64,000 bases of DNA. Origin: Diabrotica undecimpunctata (lineage: Eukaryota > Arthropoda > Insecta > Coleoptera > Chrysomelidae). Under the pieces are notes generated by a model. The model searched no databases. It saw only the letters and a list, made by a program, of their open reading frames with translations, and had not been told where the DNA came from. Of the stretch, positions 34,199 through 45,801 are shown piece by piece. Numbering within the stretch: the first letter of the stretch is position 1; each line of letters opens with the position of its first letter. The translations under genes and the position numbers were made by a program. The DNA lies in assembly GCF_040954645.1 (NCBI RefSeq), contig NC_092810.1:10152185-10216184 (forward strand). Direction: 5' to 3'.

Positions 34199-34599
34199 TA
34201 TTAGCGGACGTATATAGGGTGGCACAAAGTTCTGATCTTCCGAGGTATGGTGAGGATTAGGCAAATTTGACAGTTTTTAATGTAATGTAGTAATTGGTCT
34301 ATGAGTTAAACGTAAAAGTAGCTAAATATGAAGTAATCTGTAAAATTCTACACGTATTGAAAGGCGATCGTAGAAAATAAAAACATCAAAGTCAACATGA
34401 AAAAAGTGTCCCCTTTTTCCTTATCAAATACAAATACTCCGGAAAAAGATGTAGGTGGCAGTTGCTCTTCGTATCGAAAGTTCTCTTTATGATGATATAA
34501 AAATAACTTCAGCCACTTTTTTTCAGTCATATCTGATTAAGTAAAGGGATTCTACAAACTGCTTCTCCTTACTAGCATATACACCATACGGGGAAGATC
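34199..34599. other. No clear feature
   Basis: Nothing recognised. Confidence 0.35.
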
Positions 34600-34765
34600 A
34601 GTTCTTGTCAAAACCGTGAAATTTTCTCTTTACCGTGAAGTCACCAAATGGACGAAGAAGTATTGGCAGACCAAGAAAAAGGTGCGATAATTTAAACAAT
34701 CTAGGAGGCTAATATGAACAACAAACAGGCTTTAAAGCCTACTTACAAGAAGGAAGAAGAAGATC
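34600..34765 (+). pseudogene. LINE 3' fragment (family A/B type)
   Basis: SPNGRRSIGRPRKRCDNLN is the basic C-terminal signature of RTE-like LINEs. It is followed by a GAAGGAAGAAGAAG tail at about 34749-34763. Everything upstream is lost or degraded. Confidence 0.45.
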
Positions 34766-35762
34766 TATCAACATCAAAGACGATGTTTAGGCTTTGTAAA
34801 ATTTCAGTAAGAAGCTAATTAGTAAGAAATATTGTTTAGGTAATATTGAATTCAAAAATCTATAGAAATTAAAAAAAAAGCTAAACAAGTCTACCATAAA
34901 AAATTATACAGTATTGTTTTTCGAAGGAAATTAAAAGTTCAAGATCCGCACACAAACTAAACCCAACATTGCGTGCTCGCCGGTAAAGTAGTAGGTAACA
35001 TTATTAACACAAATTCGCGCGAATTGTCAAAATGGTTGAATGCATGGGCCTGAAGACCACGTAAACATTTGTAAACGAGTCTACTTGCATGCTTACGTAA
35101 GTGCGACTTGGAACTGCTGTTTGGACGAATCATGTATGGATAAGTATTATTGTGTGCGAGGACTTTATTGGACAAAAACTACGAATACACACGCCATCTG
35201 TTAAAAGAGAATTGTTGTTCGTGATTTTTGAATGTTGATAGGTTAATACCGTTAACACGTATCCGTGAACTGACAAGATAAAGGCTCGATGTTAACATTT
35301 TTAGACGAAAATGATTTTAACTATATTTTTAACATTTTTGTATTGACAACTGTCGCTAATATGTCATTATTTCTATTTAGGTTATCTAAAGTATGTATAT
35401 AGGTATACTGTTTTGTTCTACTAAAGGAATATTAAATTTATTTAAATGTATATTTCTTTTTTCTCATATGAATTTTCACTTACTATATGTAAACTAAAAA
35501 TAATTCGACCAAAATCAGAATTTAAAATCACATTGAAAAGCAAACCTATAATACTTATAATGTGTTGTTCAATAAAGAATAAACTGGATCTATGAAACTG
35601 TAACCTTTCTCGGATCATGGATAAAGTGGCTCTGTGTAGAATTATTTTCAACCTTCTGCTTGAATCTGCTGAATGTTACTTCAAGTCCTTTGATATTAAG
35701 TTATTTTCTGTACATTGTCGTAAAAATTTGATTGCAATTTGACAATGTGCCAGTTTTTCGTA
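34766..35762. other. No clear feature
   Basis: The 72-codon minus-strand frame at 34957-35175 is slightly GC-richer than its surroundings but has no recognisable motif. Confidence 0.35.
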
Positions 35763-35776
35763 AAGAATTTAAAGAA

Positions 35777-37164
35777 TTGAAGATTTTTTTTTTTTTTTTT
35801 ATTTTTTTTTTTTATAGCGTTCTCCGCCTTCCGGTTCCCAGTTTCCAGCTACGTCGGTCATTCCATTCACCAGTGTGAAGGTTTCTTTCTGACATTGCCT
35901 TCTGAATGCCGCCCAGCCAGGATTGTTTTGGCCTTCCTCTCTTCCTTCTTTCCCTTGGCGTCCATTTTAAAATTTGGTTTGGCAGCCTGTCGTCGTCCAT
36001 TCTTTTCACATGACCATACCAGATCAGTTGTCTCCTTTAAATTTCGTCAATGATGGTTGACTTGACTCCCATTATATTTCTGATATGGTCATTTTGTATT
36101 CTATCAAGCCTTAATTTTCTAGCTGATCTTCTCCAGAAGTCCATTTCCAATGCAAGTAGGCGTCGCTCAAGGGATTTAGTAAGTTACCGTGTTTTGCATC
36201 CATAGAACACTAAACTTTTAAAGATGGAGTTAAAGAGGAGATGCTTTCTTTGATTTGATAGTTCTTTTGACCATAGCATCGGGTTTAGGCATCCTATCAC
36301 CCTTTTTCCTTTCACGATTCTTTGCTCTATCTCTTTTTCAGTGCGCCCACTCTTGTTGATTGTTGTTCCCAAATATATATATTCCTCACAGTTCTTGATT
36401 GTTTCATGTTCGTTGACCATTAGATCTTCTACTTCATTCCCGATGCATAAGTATTGCGTTTTGTTTCTATTTACAGAGAGGCCCCATTCTTCATATGTTT
36501 TAAACAACCGTCTCGTCATGAATTCTAAATCTTCCTTGTCTGCTGCCACTACTACTTGGTCGTCCGCAAAATGTAGAGTGTATAATGTTGTATCGTCGTC
36601 AAGTTGGATCCCCATTCCTGAACATGATCTTCTCCAGTGTTTTAGTGCTTCATTTAAATATATCTTAAATAGTATTGGAGAGAGGCAGCATCCTTGTCGT
36701 AAGCCTTTTGTTACTGGAAATTCTTCTGATAAGGTGTTATTTAGTTTGATTTTTGATGATGCTTTATTGTATAATTGTTTGACTGCGGCGATGATCGTGC
36801 TATTTAATGAAGATCGTTCAAGAGACTGCCACAGCTTTCTCACAGGAATCGTGTCATATGCTTTTGTGAGATCCACAAATAAACGATGTATTTCCTGGTT
36901 TCTTGCAACTTTCTTTTCATTCAGTTGTGTTAGGGTAAATGTGTGGTCTACGCAAGATCTTCCAGCTCTAAATCCTGCTTGCTGTTCAATTTCATGAGGT
37001 TCGTATTCTTTCTCAATCATGTTTTTTAAGATTTTACCAAACAGCCTGCTAAAGGTACTGGTGACAGAGATACATCTGTAGTTTCCGCAAATATCTTTTG
37101 GACCTTTTTTGTGAATTGGAGTAATCCATGCTTCTTTCCAACTATTCGGGATTTCTTCCCCATG
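35777..37164 (-). pseudogene. LINE family C (RTE-like) with 14-bp TSD and poly-A tail
   Basis: AAGAATTTAAAGAA is duplicated at 35763-35776 and 37165-37178. The minus strand keeps one frame across RT: ITPIHKKG, QAGFRAGRSCVDHTFTLTQL, LFVDLTKAYDTIPVRKLW, KGLRQGCCLSPILFKIYLNE, LYTLHFADDQVVVAADKEDL (catalytic FADD) and EEYIYLGTTI. The C-terminus is LIWYGHVKRMDDDRLP and RRKRGRPKQSWLGGIQKAMS, ending GRRRTL. Two TAA stops (36184 and near 36037) interrupt it. The tail is A-rich (plus-strand T-run 35784-35812). It is 5'-truncated in RT. Confidence 0.9.
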
Positions 37165-37204
37165 AAGAATTTAAAGAAGAACAGTTTCGTAAAGAAGAAT
37201 AACT

Positions 37205-37435
37205 AAAGTATTATTATATATTTGGGTATCACATGCAGCAACTTCAACATTAGTTCGTAAGATTTTCTTATGCAATTTGCAATTTATTTAAATTTTGTAA
37301 TGGATTGTGCATTCTTATTATCTTTTATTTTGTGATAATAACGATTTATGTAATTTCAGTAAATTTTACATTGTTATTTTTATTTTTTTGTATGTTTGTA
37401 AGCTTTGTCCATAAAATTGTATAATTTTCAATGAC
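37205..37435 (+). mobile_element. CR1/L2-like LINE, 3' untranslated end
   Basis: ACGATTTATGTAATTTCAG and TAAGCTTTGTCCATAAAATT match the ends at 1386-1584 and 31290-31400. A short, strongly 5'-truncated third copy of that family. Confidence 0.7.
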
Positions 37436-38124
37436 AAAAAAGCATATTTCTTCTAAGACCAATGAGAAGCTAACAAGAAAAAAGAGCTACAAGATAATAG
37501 AACGAATTTATAAATAATACTTTATAGCAGTTTGTTTTTTTATTTTTTCAATATATTTTTTATACGTAAAAATACAAAACGTTTATTTATTATATCTGCA
37601 TTTTTTAAACTCACCCAATTTTTTTGTTTCAGGTAATACCTACTTCAATATAATCTCAACAGTTTAGTAAGTCTGCTTTGGTATATAAAAAAAACTAATG
37701 TATAACCCTAACACCTTCTACAGCTACTGATAGGTTACTCAAAATCTAACATACTAACATATTTTTTAATGCTTCTCACCTTCACATTCACATATATTTT
37801 TAATAATACTTAATAGGTGATGGTCTTATATAAGTTGATTATAATTATAGTGTTAGAGTTTTGGGGTTGAAATGGACAGATTATTATTTTCAGATTTACA
37901 AGAAATAATTTTTTACCTATCTCCTTCGGTTGATTTTGTTCGTCATTTATTTCTTAAGAAAAATTTAAAATTCTTGTTTACTATGTTAAATTCTCGAATT
38001 ATATTGATATAGTTTACACATTTCATTTAGAAATCTTTATAAATGACCTGACTTGCGGCAAATGTTATATTATACTAATATTTACTTTAATAATGTTCTC
38101 CACACATTCGGACAATAAAAATTA
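37436..38124. other. No clear feature
   Basis: AT-rich sequence without recognised motifs. Confidence 0.4.
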
Positions 38125-38215
38125 ATCATCATCTAGCATAGAACGCCCACTGCTGAGTATAGACCTCCTCTACTTCTTTCCATTCCCATCAATCATGCGC
38201 AGTTTTCACCTAATT
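38125..38215 (-). pseudogene. RTE-like LINE, extreme 3' end
   Basis: The minus strand reads WEWKEVEEVYTQQWAFYAR, the last residues of an RTE-type ORF (relatives end VGEVYVQQW), followed by GATGATGATTAATT. Related to the ending near 10150-10200. Confidence 0.6.
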
Positions 38216-38264
38216 TTGATTAATTTTTTCCATTAAATAGTTTCCCATGTGGGACTTTATCAAA

Positions 38265-38575
38265 AAAAAAGACAGGGTATTTATTTCATTTCAATATCGA
38301 ATTAAAAATGATCATAACTCATTAAATACCCTGTATAGTACTGTGAAGCGTCATATTCTAAGAGCAGGTAATATGCGAATCTAAATATGAGAAAATATAC
38401 AAGTGTAGTTATTGATCACCCTGCAGAATTCAGTATAGTTTCCAAGACTGGAGAGGAGAATATCATTGGTCTCATTATTTTAACATAATTTTTTTTGGAT
38501 ATTCTGTACCACAATGGAATTATCAACTAATGTCCCACTAAAAACTCACCCTGTATATTTTATAAAGTGTTCAAT
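38265..38575. mobile_element. Possible mariner end fragments (CAGGGT motifs)
   Basis: CAGGGTATTTA at about 38272 is inverted as TAAATACCCTG at about 38326, and CACCCTGTATA follows at about 38562 after a string (TGTCCCACTAAAAACT) typical of mariner-like ends. No transposase is present and the boundaries are unclear. Confidence 0.35.
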
Positions 38576-39239
38576 ATATATCACAGCGATTTATAATAAT
38601 AGAAATTCCCATTTTATTATTAAGTAAGTCTAGATTTTATTGCAAATTAACACGATTTATCAAATGTACTTTCAGCCATATAATTAAATATATCTTCGAC
38701 CTAAGTATACAGCAAAATAGTAGGTAAAATCTTGACAGCAGAGATTTGCATGACTAATAATAATTTATAAATAATTGAAATGAAGCCCGCAATTATGGCA
38801 TTAATACATATTCATAATACTTCTAACAGATTGCCCAGATTAGTTGTTTACAAAAACATCCATCAACTGCCCTGATTTCAACATATTATTTACTAGAAAA
38901 CTTATACAGTAATCAATACAGCGCTGTTGTTGTTTCTAGAAATGGTAATAGAAAGCTTTTTGACCAGGTAATAAATAATGACTTTAAACGATATTGTTGC
39001 AAACATTGACATATTTCGTTTTGTTTCCTAACTTTTTTCATTAATTGCATTGTAATTTATAATTCGCAACACTTTTTAAATTACCTACTGTTGTTCGAAG
39101 TAATGAAACTTAAATAACAATTCCATTACTGAACGTTGACTATGAGTGAATGTGAGTGTATATCTATGCCTCTTCAGATTCTCACACTTCTTTTTTCTTC
39201 TCAGAGTTTATAGTAATAAAAGTAATAATATATATCTCG

Positions 39240-40365
39240 GAATAAAGCAAGCGCGGAAAACTGACCATAAAGAAATGAACACCGAACTATATTCTGAGTT
39301 TGTGCGAAGAGTAAATCAGCTGAATCTTAATAGTAAAAATATGTTTAAAGCATTAAATACATACGCCTGTTCCGTGCTTAGCTACTGATTTGGTATTATT
39401 AAGTGGTCAAAAACGGATATAGACAGTCTTCAGCAGAAAGTAAGAACACTTCTTATAAAGGCGCAAAAACACGATCCACACAGTGCAGTAGAGAGAACAA
39501 CATTACCGCGGTATCAAGGGGGAAGATTTAAGAACCTATTTTTAGACGCAAGCTAAGATATCTATTTTATATCGAGCAATTTGTGCAGTAGATAACACAA
39601 CACCGCTCAAACTGACGGAACAAGACATGCTCATAAACCACCTGACTAAGCAACAAAAAATACGCACCTCACGAGTAAACCTCTGCATGGGCGACATTTT
39701 AGTGAGATCGGCCAAGAAAATGTCGACAATATAGCGTCGAACTATTGGTTGACATCAGGAAAGTTGTTTCCCGAGACAGTGGGTTTCCTACTTTCATTCA
39801 GGATGAGGTTATTCCAACTAAAAATTACCTGAAATATATTATCAAAGAACCTCAGGTCCAAAACGACGAAAGCCGATATGGATGTCAAGCCCAAGAAACC
39901 ATCCAACACCTTACGGGGGGCTGACAGGCGTTTGTGGGAACTGATTACAAAGAACGCTTTGACTCAGTAGAAAGATTCTTCACCAAGAGCTAGCTAGCAA
40001 ACTCGAACTTCTACAAACCGACCATCTCTCTTAATGCTTGAAAACGACAACTATAAACTAAATAAACTTCCGTTATGCCGAAGGGCTTCTTAAGGAACAT
40101 AAAACAGCTGAATCTTAATGAACATATCTATAAGACTATGCAAAAAGCAGTACTGCTCTCAAAATTTAGATGCGTAAGAAAATTTTTGGGAGATACTCTA
40201 CCAAGTTCCCTAAAGCTCGATAACCTGGAAAGAGTCCCACCAGAACTCAATCCCTTTGATATTATACGTATCTCAGATGAGTGTATTGTCTGCTTAGGGA
40301 GAGTCACTACCGTAGGGCTAAATCTGGACATCTCTAAAGTTTTACAACGGTTGACATTTTTGTAA
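39240..40365 (+). pseudogene. R2/R4-like LINE, C-terminal part with cysteine motif
   Basis: The plus strand reads KMFKALNTYACSVLSY, a stop, then FGIIKWSKTDIDSLQQKVRT and HDPHSAVERTTLPRYQGGR: the thumb region of R2/R4/Dong-type LINEs (AIN-YAVPVLSYSFGI, HPKS, PR-EGGRG). QAQETIQHLTGGCQAFVGTD follows, with the C-H-C remnant of the zinc motif. The segment from 40075 (MPKGFLRNIKQLNL, MQKAVLLSKFRCVRKFLGD) matches the C-terminus of the same group. An internal piece between 40060 and 40075 is missing, and stops occur. The final 96-codon frame continues with FDIIRISDECIVCLGRV, which I do not recognise. Confidence 0.65.
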
Positions 40366-40809
40366 TGCATTTCCATTCGTTTTGTGCCCTGTATACGAAA
40401 TCCTAAGTGTTTTTTTAATGCCCTACTTCGAATTCTTCTAGTTATCCGATACTATACATCCCGTTGTCTCAAATACGGCCCAAATAAGCCTCTGATTGCT
40501 GTAAATTTGTGACAGTAATGTTCGATGATGCCTCTTATAGTATTATTGTGATAATTCGTCGATGATAACATAAGTATGTTAACAACACTATACAATAGGT
40601 AAGGTATCAGCGCGATGAGCGAGGAGCCAAGCCATGGGAAGTGATGGAGAAAGTCAAAACGTTAAAAGCGCGTGCGTATTAAGTGCTGCCACTGCAGAAG
40701 CCAGTGTAACTTGCCGCATTAGATGTTTCACATAAAAAAAATTAAATTTCAAAATTTGACCTTTAATTTTAATGTAAATAGCGTGTAAGGTCCTCTCTAG
40801 ATTTGTATA
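40366..40809. other. No clear feature
   Basis: Probably flank or 3' untranslated sequence; nothing recognised. Confidence 0.35.
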
Positions 40810-40820
40810 TTGGTATTTAA

Positions 40821-40868
<48 letters not shown>

Positions 40869-40874
<6 letters not shown>

Positions 40875-42266
40875 ATGATATGTAAAATCAAGAAAATATT
40901 GGTTTGTTTAAAATATTTCAAAGTTCAACAAAAAAATTAAAATAATTCAGAAAGTATAACCAACAAACATTTCTAAGAAGGAAAGTTATTAAATTCTTGG
41001 ATTATCTGTACTGAACAAAAGGTAAGCTTTACATAAATTATTTCTTTGTAATACTTCAGTTGACCCGCATAAGTTTAAGTGAAACAAAAGACAAATTGAA
41101 ACGGGTTTTTACAAATACATTAGTGCAGTGTTTAAAGACAATAGAAGATATTTTAGAAAAAGGTTTTTGTTAGTTTTAAGAATTATAGAAAATAATATTT
41201 GTAAATAAGTTTTAGGAAATTTTATAATTATAGGTAAAAATTTGTTTGTTATCGAAATGAAGAAATGGGGGAATTGTGACGAGTTGTGATTGGCGGAGAT
41301 TGAAAAAAGGTGGGATAAGTGTGTGGGAGAAAGTTTAGCGAGATTGAGGAGAGAGAAAAGATATGGTAGTTGGTTTCCAAGTCTGTAAGAAAACAGTGAT
41401 TGTTCTCTGTCGGTTCCCGAAATGTAGCAAGCAGTAGTGTTGAATGTTAGTGAGTTTTTGTGGAGTTAGTGTATCTGACAGAAGCTGGAGCAGCAAAATA
41501 TTGTAAGTCATATTTTTCTACTTATATTCCAAGAGTCACTGTTCAGGCCAACGAGAGATTCAGTTTATCGTAAAGAGAAGATATTCCAAGAGTCATTTTT
41601 CACTCGGGCCAACGAGAGATTCAGTTTATCGAGAGGAGAAAGGCTATCATAATTTGAATGATTTGTGCTTTTGAAGGAGATCATTAAGGACGATATACTT
41701 GCAACAATCTGTTGTACGATTGCTGATTACATAGGGAGCGGTTGAGAGGAGATAATATAGTCTACAAGGAACAAGGATTTGGACCACTCATCATCAGAGA
41801 GAGATATTTTGTTTCTGCAGTTTTTTTTTTCTTATATTGATAACACAATTTTTACACGTAATTTGGAAAGGATATAAATATTTTGATTAGGAGAGTTAGA
41901 ATAGTTTGGGATTTCGAGATTTCAATTAATATTGTTTGTACCATTAATTTTGATTGTTCACGTACGGAGAACAAAATTGTGAGAATCCTTATATGAGATT
42001 TGTTTATTGAAAACTTTTGAGTGTGAATTATTTCATTATTTTTATTTCAATATATAGTGTTAGATCATATGTGTTTTTTATTATTCCGGTATTCTCTGGA
42101 CCTTACCTTTCACATGTAATAGCATAGATATTGAAGCACGAATTTAACCCTGAGATAAAAGAATTAAAATTGTGATAGAGTAATAATCATATCATTTAAA
42201 TAATTTTAATTAATCAAAAAAATTAATTAGCTAATTATTGCTTGGCGCACCTAGACTTTAAATATC

Positions 42267-42269
<3 letters not shown>
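40869..42269. mobile_element. Solo-LTR-like block inserted in a TA tract
   Basis: Starts TGTTATGATATG and ends ATATCACA (TG...CA, short imperfect inverted ends), with TA repeats on both sides. The 1.4 kb has no coding frame but has a purine-rich central part. It also has two tandem copies of a 57-60 bp unit (41524-41580, 41581-41640). These traits fit a solo LTR. A TSD cannot be read in TA repeats. Confidence 0.45.
41524..41640. repeat. Two tandem copies of a 57-60 bp unit
   Basis: Both copies begin ATATTCCAAGAGTCA and share GGCCAACGAGAGATTCAG followed by TTTATCG. Small differences lie in the middle. Confidence 0.9.

Positions 42270-42271
<2 letters not shown>

Positions 42272-42330
<59 letters not shown>
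42272..42330. repeat. (TA)n microsatellite, LINE C tail
   Basis: Uninterrupted TA repeats adjoining the 3' end of the LINE C coding part on the minus strand. Confidence 0.9.
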
Positions 42331-42333
<3 letters not shown>

Positions 42334-42364
42334 GGGATTCTACAGTATTCACTGCCTTCCACGC

Positions 42365-43342
42365 TCAACCGTTTCCATATCTCTCTCTGTTGTTCCATTC
42401 TCCATCGTTTACTCCTCTCTTACTCATGGCGTCGTCTACTTCGTTCCTCCAGGATTTTCGGGGTCGTCCTCTTTTCCTCCTTCCTCTGGGGCTCCATTCG
42501 GTTATTATCTTTATCCATCTGCTGTCGCTAGTTCTTCTTACATGTTCATACCACTTTAGTCTTTTTTGTTCTATATATGTTAGTATGTCTGTTTCTATTG
42601 ATGTTCTTTGCTTTATTTTGTCATTACTTCTCCTATCCATTCTTGTTACTCTGCAGTATCTTCGCAGGCATTCTATCTCTGTTGCTACTATCTTACTGCT
42701 GTTTTTCTTGTTTGTGATCCAATTTTCAGCCCCATATGTCATAATACTTCGCACTAATGCTTTATAAATCTGCATTTTTGTCTTCATATTTAGGTGTCTA
42801 TCCCACCATACTGAGTTAAGTTGTCGGATTGCTGTTCTTGTTTGTCCTAATCTTTGTGTAATTTCTTCCTCTGTTGTTGCCTTTTTTGTGATTATAAACC
42901 CCAGGTATTTGAATTTATCCTTTCCTTTGATTGTTACGTTGTCATCAATCTGTAGATCTTCTATGTCTTCTTCACGTGTAGAAAGGTACTCTGTTTTCGC
43001 GAGGTTAATATCTAGGCCAGCCTTGGTATATTCTTCTTGTAGTTTCTTCATCGTGTAGCTGAGGTCGTCTTGGTCTTGTGCAATCACTACTTGATCGTCT
43101 GCAAAACTTAACGTATATAGGTATTCGTTCCGTACCGGTACTCCCATGCCTTCGCATTTTCTTTTCCATGTAGTCAAGGCTTTCTTTAAGTATATTTTGA
43201 ATAGGGTTGGAGATGTGGAACCTGCAGGAGTCCTTTTGTTGTGGTGAAGTCTTCTATGATTCTTGTTCCCATTTTATTGGACACTTTATTTTCTTTATAC
43301 AGAGCTTTTGTAGCTTCTATGAGTTCCGTCTGTATTTCTAAT
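42365..43342 (-). pseudogene. LINE family C, RT C-terminal half
   Basis: The minus strand reads TKALYKENKVSNKMGTRI and FTTTKGL, then after a frame change YTLSFADDQVVIAQDQDDL (catalytic FADD) and KFKYLGFIITKKATTEEEI, MTYGAENWI and LKWYEHVRRTSDSRWIKII. It ends with RGRRKRGRPRKSWRNEVDDA. The RLRQG-SPTLF block is disturbed by a small indel near 43225. Only the 5' side and this indel are damaged; the last 270 codons are open. Confidence 0.85.
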
Positions 43343-43375
43343 TTGGTATTTAAGAAACAAGAACTATATAAAGAA

Positions 43376-44331
43376 CCTAATGCCATTATGGTATCATGGC
43401 TAATTTCTTTAGAACTATATAAAGAAGGTAGCCATGATACCATAATGGCATTACAACAGCTTATAAAAGAAATACGGACACAGAAATCCCTCCCCAATGA
43501 TTGGAATATTGGAATACTTTACACTATACACAAAAAAGGAGATATCTTTGAATGTTCTAACCACAGAGGAATTTAATTACGCTTATAAACGCAGCGTATA
43601 AAATATTTTTCATAGTACTATGTCACGTATTGCACCATACGAAGAACAGATAGTAGGAAAATACCAGGCTGGTTTTCGAGATGGTAAATCGACATCAGAT
43701 TGCAGGCCTTAAACAAATTTTGGAAAAAACACTGGAATATGGCATTGATACTCATCACATATTTATAGACTACAAAACAGCCCACGACTCTGAAATGTTC
43801 AAAGCAATGAAGAAGCTAGGAATACCAAATCAGTTGGTAAATTTAACAAAACTGACCCTTGAAAAAGTTAAATGTAGAAAACGAATTCAGGGGGAACTGT
43901 TTGAACCTTTTAAAACAAATAACGGGCTGCGCCAGGGAGACCCTCTCTCCTGTATACTGTTCAATCTGGCTCTGAAAAAAGTAATACGTATGTCACAAAC
44001 CACAACCACTGGTTCAATATATAATAAATCAGTGCAAATGCTGGCCTATGCTGATGATATCAATATTGTTGGGAGAACGGAAAACGCTCTATGTAGCATT
44101 AAAAGAATCAGCTACAAAAATGAGTTTAATTATAAACTCAACAAAACAAAGTATATAAAAATAAGCACGCAACCACAAATCCTACCACCACTGGTTATAG
44201 AAAACGACGTCATCCTTAATACTGAAAATAATACTACCGCAGAGATAAACCGCAGAATTTGCGCGGCCAACAGAGGCTATTTTGGGCTCAATATCTTCCT
44301 TAAATACATAAAAATTATCGAAAAGAGTTAG
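43376..44331 (+). pseudogene. LINE family D (RTE-like), partial RT with 5' fold-back
   Basis: The plus strand reads ALQQLIKEIRTQKSLPNDWN and ILYTIHKKGDIFECSNHRGI, then after a break MVNRHQIAGLKQILEKTLEY. Then come IFIDYKTAHDSEMF (AFD equivalent), NNGLRQGDPLSCILFNLALK and QMLAYADDINIVGRTENA (catalytic YADD). The frame ends at 44331 after NRGYFGLNIFLKYIK, where relatives continue, so the 3' part is missing. The 5' end carries an inverted duplication of its own sequence (43378-43453). Confidence 0.8.
43378..43453. repeat. Snap-back hairpin at LINE D 5' end
   Basis: Left arm 43378-43411 and right arm 43420-43453 are inverted copies: 25 perfect bases, two mismatches, then 7 more, around an 8-base loop. 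The right arm is normal LINE sequence (GSHDTIMAL). GAACTATATAAAGAA is also directly repeated at 43361-43375 and 43412-43426. Confidence 0.85.
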
Positions 44332-44589
44332 TATAGATACCAGCTTATTAAGTGATCTTTCTTCGCGAGTTTTTCTACATTACTTCAATGTTTAGACGGT
44401 TTACGTGATAAAATCCGGTCAAGTACAGTAGCCCCGTAGATGACGAATCTAAATCGTATTTAAAATTGCAGCATCTTGAAGTCGGGAAAAATTGTGGTGA
44501 ATAGACTTCGATATCATCGATAAAGTATTCTTAAATTTCTCTAGTTTGTTTAAAAGGTCTGGTAATTCGTTTTATAAAAGGAAAACTGT
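44332..44589. other. No clear feature
   Basis: AT-rich, nothing recognised. Confidence 0.35.
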
Positions 44590-44870
44590 ATATAATATAA
44601 TGTGATTTGCTTCTTAGTTTTAGGAACTGACGAGCGTTTTCTCCAGTGTGTTACCCCATTCTTTCCAATGTACGATAATTTATTGCTCTTTGAAATATCG
44701 TCTCCATCTCTATCAGAAATATCTTGTTCATATTCACTTCCTCCACATCTACTTTCTCATCCTGATTCTTCAGCAGTGGACTCTCCATAGGCAGCTTCGT
44801 CACTGTCCGTCAGAACCTCTTCCATCAATTTTTGAACCTTTCTTGCTTTTTTTGGAATAATTCATGTCTA
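44590..44870 (-). pseudogene. piggyBac-type transposase, N-terminal relic
   Basis: The minus strand reads KLMEEVLTDSDEAAYGESTA, a stop, then GGSEYEQDISDRDGDD and LSYIGKNGVTHWRKRS. An acidic, serine-rich start followed by YIGKDGTKWRK-like residues is the N-terminal pattern of piggyBac transposases. One in-frame stop and no catalytic domain. Confidence 0.5.
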
Positions 44871-45789
44871 GTAAATTATAAATAATTATACCAGTTAAAA
44901 ATAACTATATCCAATTTTACATATAAATTGAGGAATTAAAAAACAGTACATGAGTAGTCATCCCGGTCTCACAGACCGTTTACTTTTTAATTGTTCAAAT
45001 ATAAATGTAAAATTTGTCACACTAACGTCCAACGTTCCTTTATGACAGTTGGGAAGGTACTGTGCGTCCGAGTACCTTGGCTTCCCCAATTTGCCTAAAT
45101 CAGAAATTGAACCTTGACCAAGATTGCTCGACAACTATAATGAATAAGAAAAATCAACTAACTTTACTAATCATTTAGATTAGTAAACCAAAAATGTACT
45201 AACACAAATATCGTTTAAATGTATCAACAGTGTGTTGTGTTACCTAGGCATTTGTAATCCGAGAATAATTTTTTCTTTTGCTGGTGTCGGTTAAGAGGAA
45301 AGACTTAGTTGAAAGCTTGCTTGATGGTTGATGGGTGGTCAAAACAAATGCAAGTGTCTAGTTCGTGAAAGGATCATTTAAAAATCATTATGAGCTCGCT
45401 TACACGTGTCAAAGTTCCAGAGGCGAGTTTGTTAATAAATTTAACTTGGGTAGATTTTTGAAGGATGGGTTACCTTGAGATATTATGTAATATCGTGGGG
45501 TCAATGAAAAGACTAGGGTAACTTTATTATTTATTTTAAATATTAGAGGCTGAGAAACAGGAAGGATTTGGAGTGGGTTGGCCAACTAATTACAAACAAT
45601 TTCACTTATTTTATCAATATCACGTATTATACAAACTTTAAAACGGAGTATAGGAGGTTTGCCATATATTGAATACCGTTTTGTATTTGGATTTTACTTT
45701 TGTTTTGTTTCTTGAAACAATATGTGGTTCTTTGTTCACAAATACAAGTTAATGTCGTATAAATCAGATTTTAATATAATAAATTAGAG
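44871..45789. other. No clear feature
   Basis: AT-rich spacer without recognised motifs. Confidence 0.35.
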
Positions 45790-45801
45790 AGTATGCTAAC
45801 C

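Larger units (their letters stand above)
40824..43342 (-). mobile_element. LINE family C insertion with 14-bp TSD and split TA tail
   Basis: TTGGTATTTAAGAA occurs at 40810-40823 and 43343-43356. Between them, on the minus strand, are the LINE C coding part (42365-43342) and a (TA)n tail. The tail is in two blocks, 40824-40868 and 42272-42330, separated by a 1.4 kb LTR-like block. The LINE end is TA-repeat as in the copy at 55889-58373. Confidence 0.75.

Noticed and set aside
34957..35175. Host exon on the minus strand
   Set aside because: No signal peptide, domain, or convincing splice sites; composition shift is slight.
36341..36997. 218-codon plus-strand open frame
   Set aside because: Antisense of the LINE C reverse transcriptase, which has clear RT motifs on the minus strand.
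38265..38335. Complete 65-bp MITE bounded by CAGGGTATTTA
   Set aside because: Too short, no clear TSD, and a further mariner-like end lies at 38562, so boundaries are not defined.
40824..42330. TA-repeat blocks separated by unique sequence as a repeat array (CRISPR-like)
   Set aside because: Dinucleotide microsatellites with a single large insert; no repeat-spacer pattern, and a eukaryotic genome.
42390..42767. 125-codon plus-strand open frame
   Set aside because: Antisense shadow of the LINE C C-terminus.
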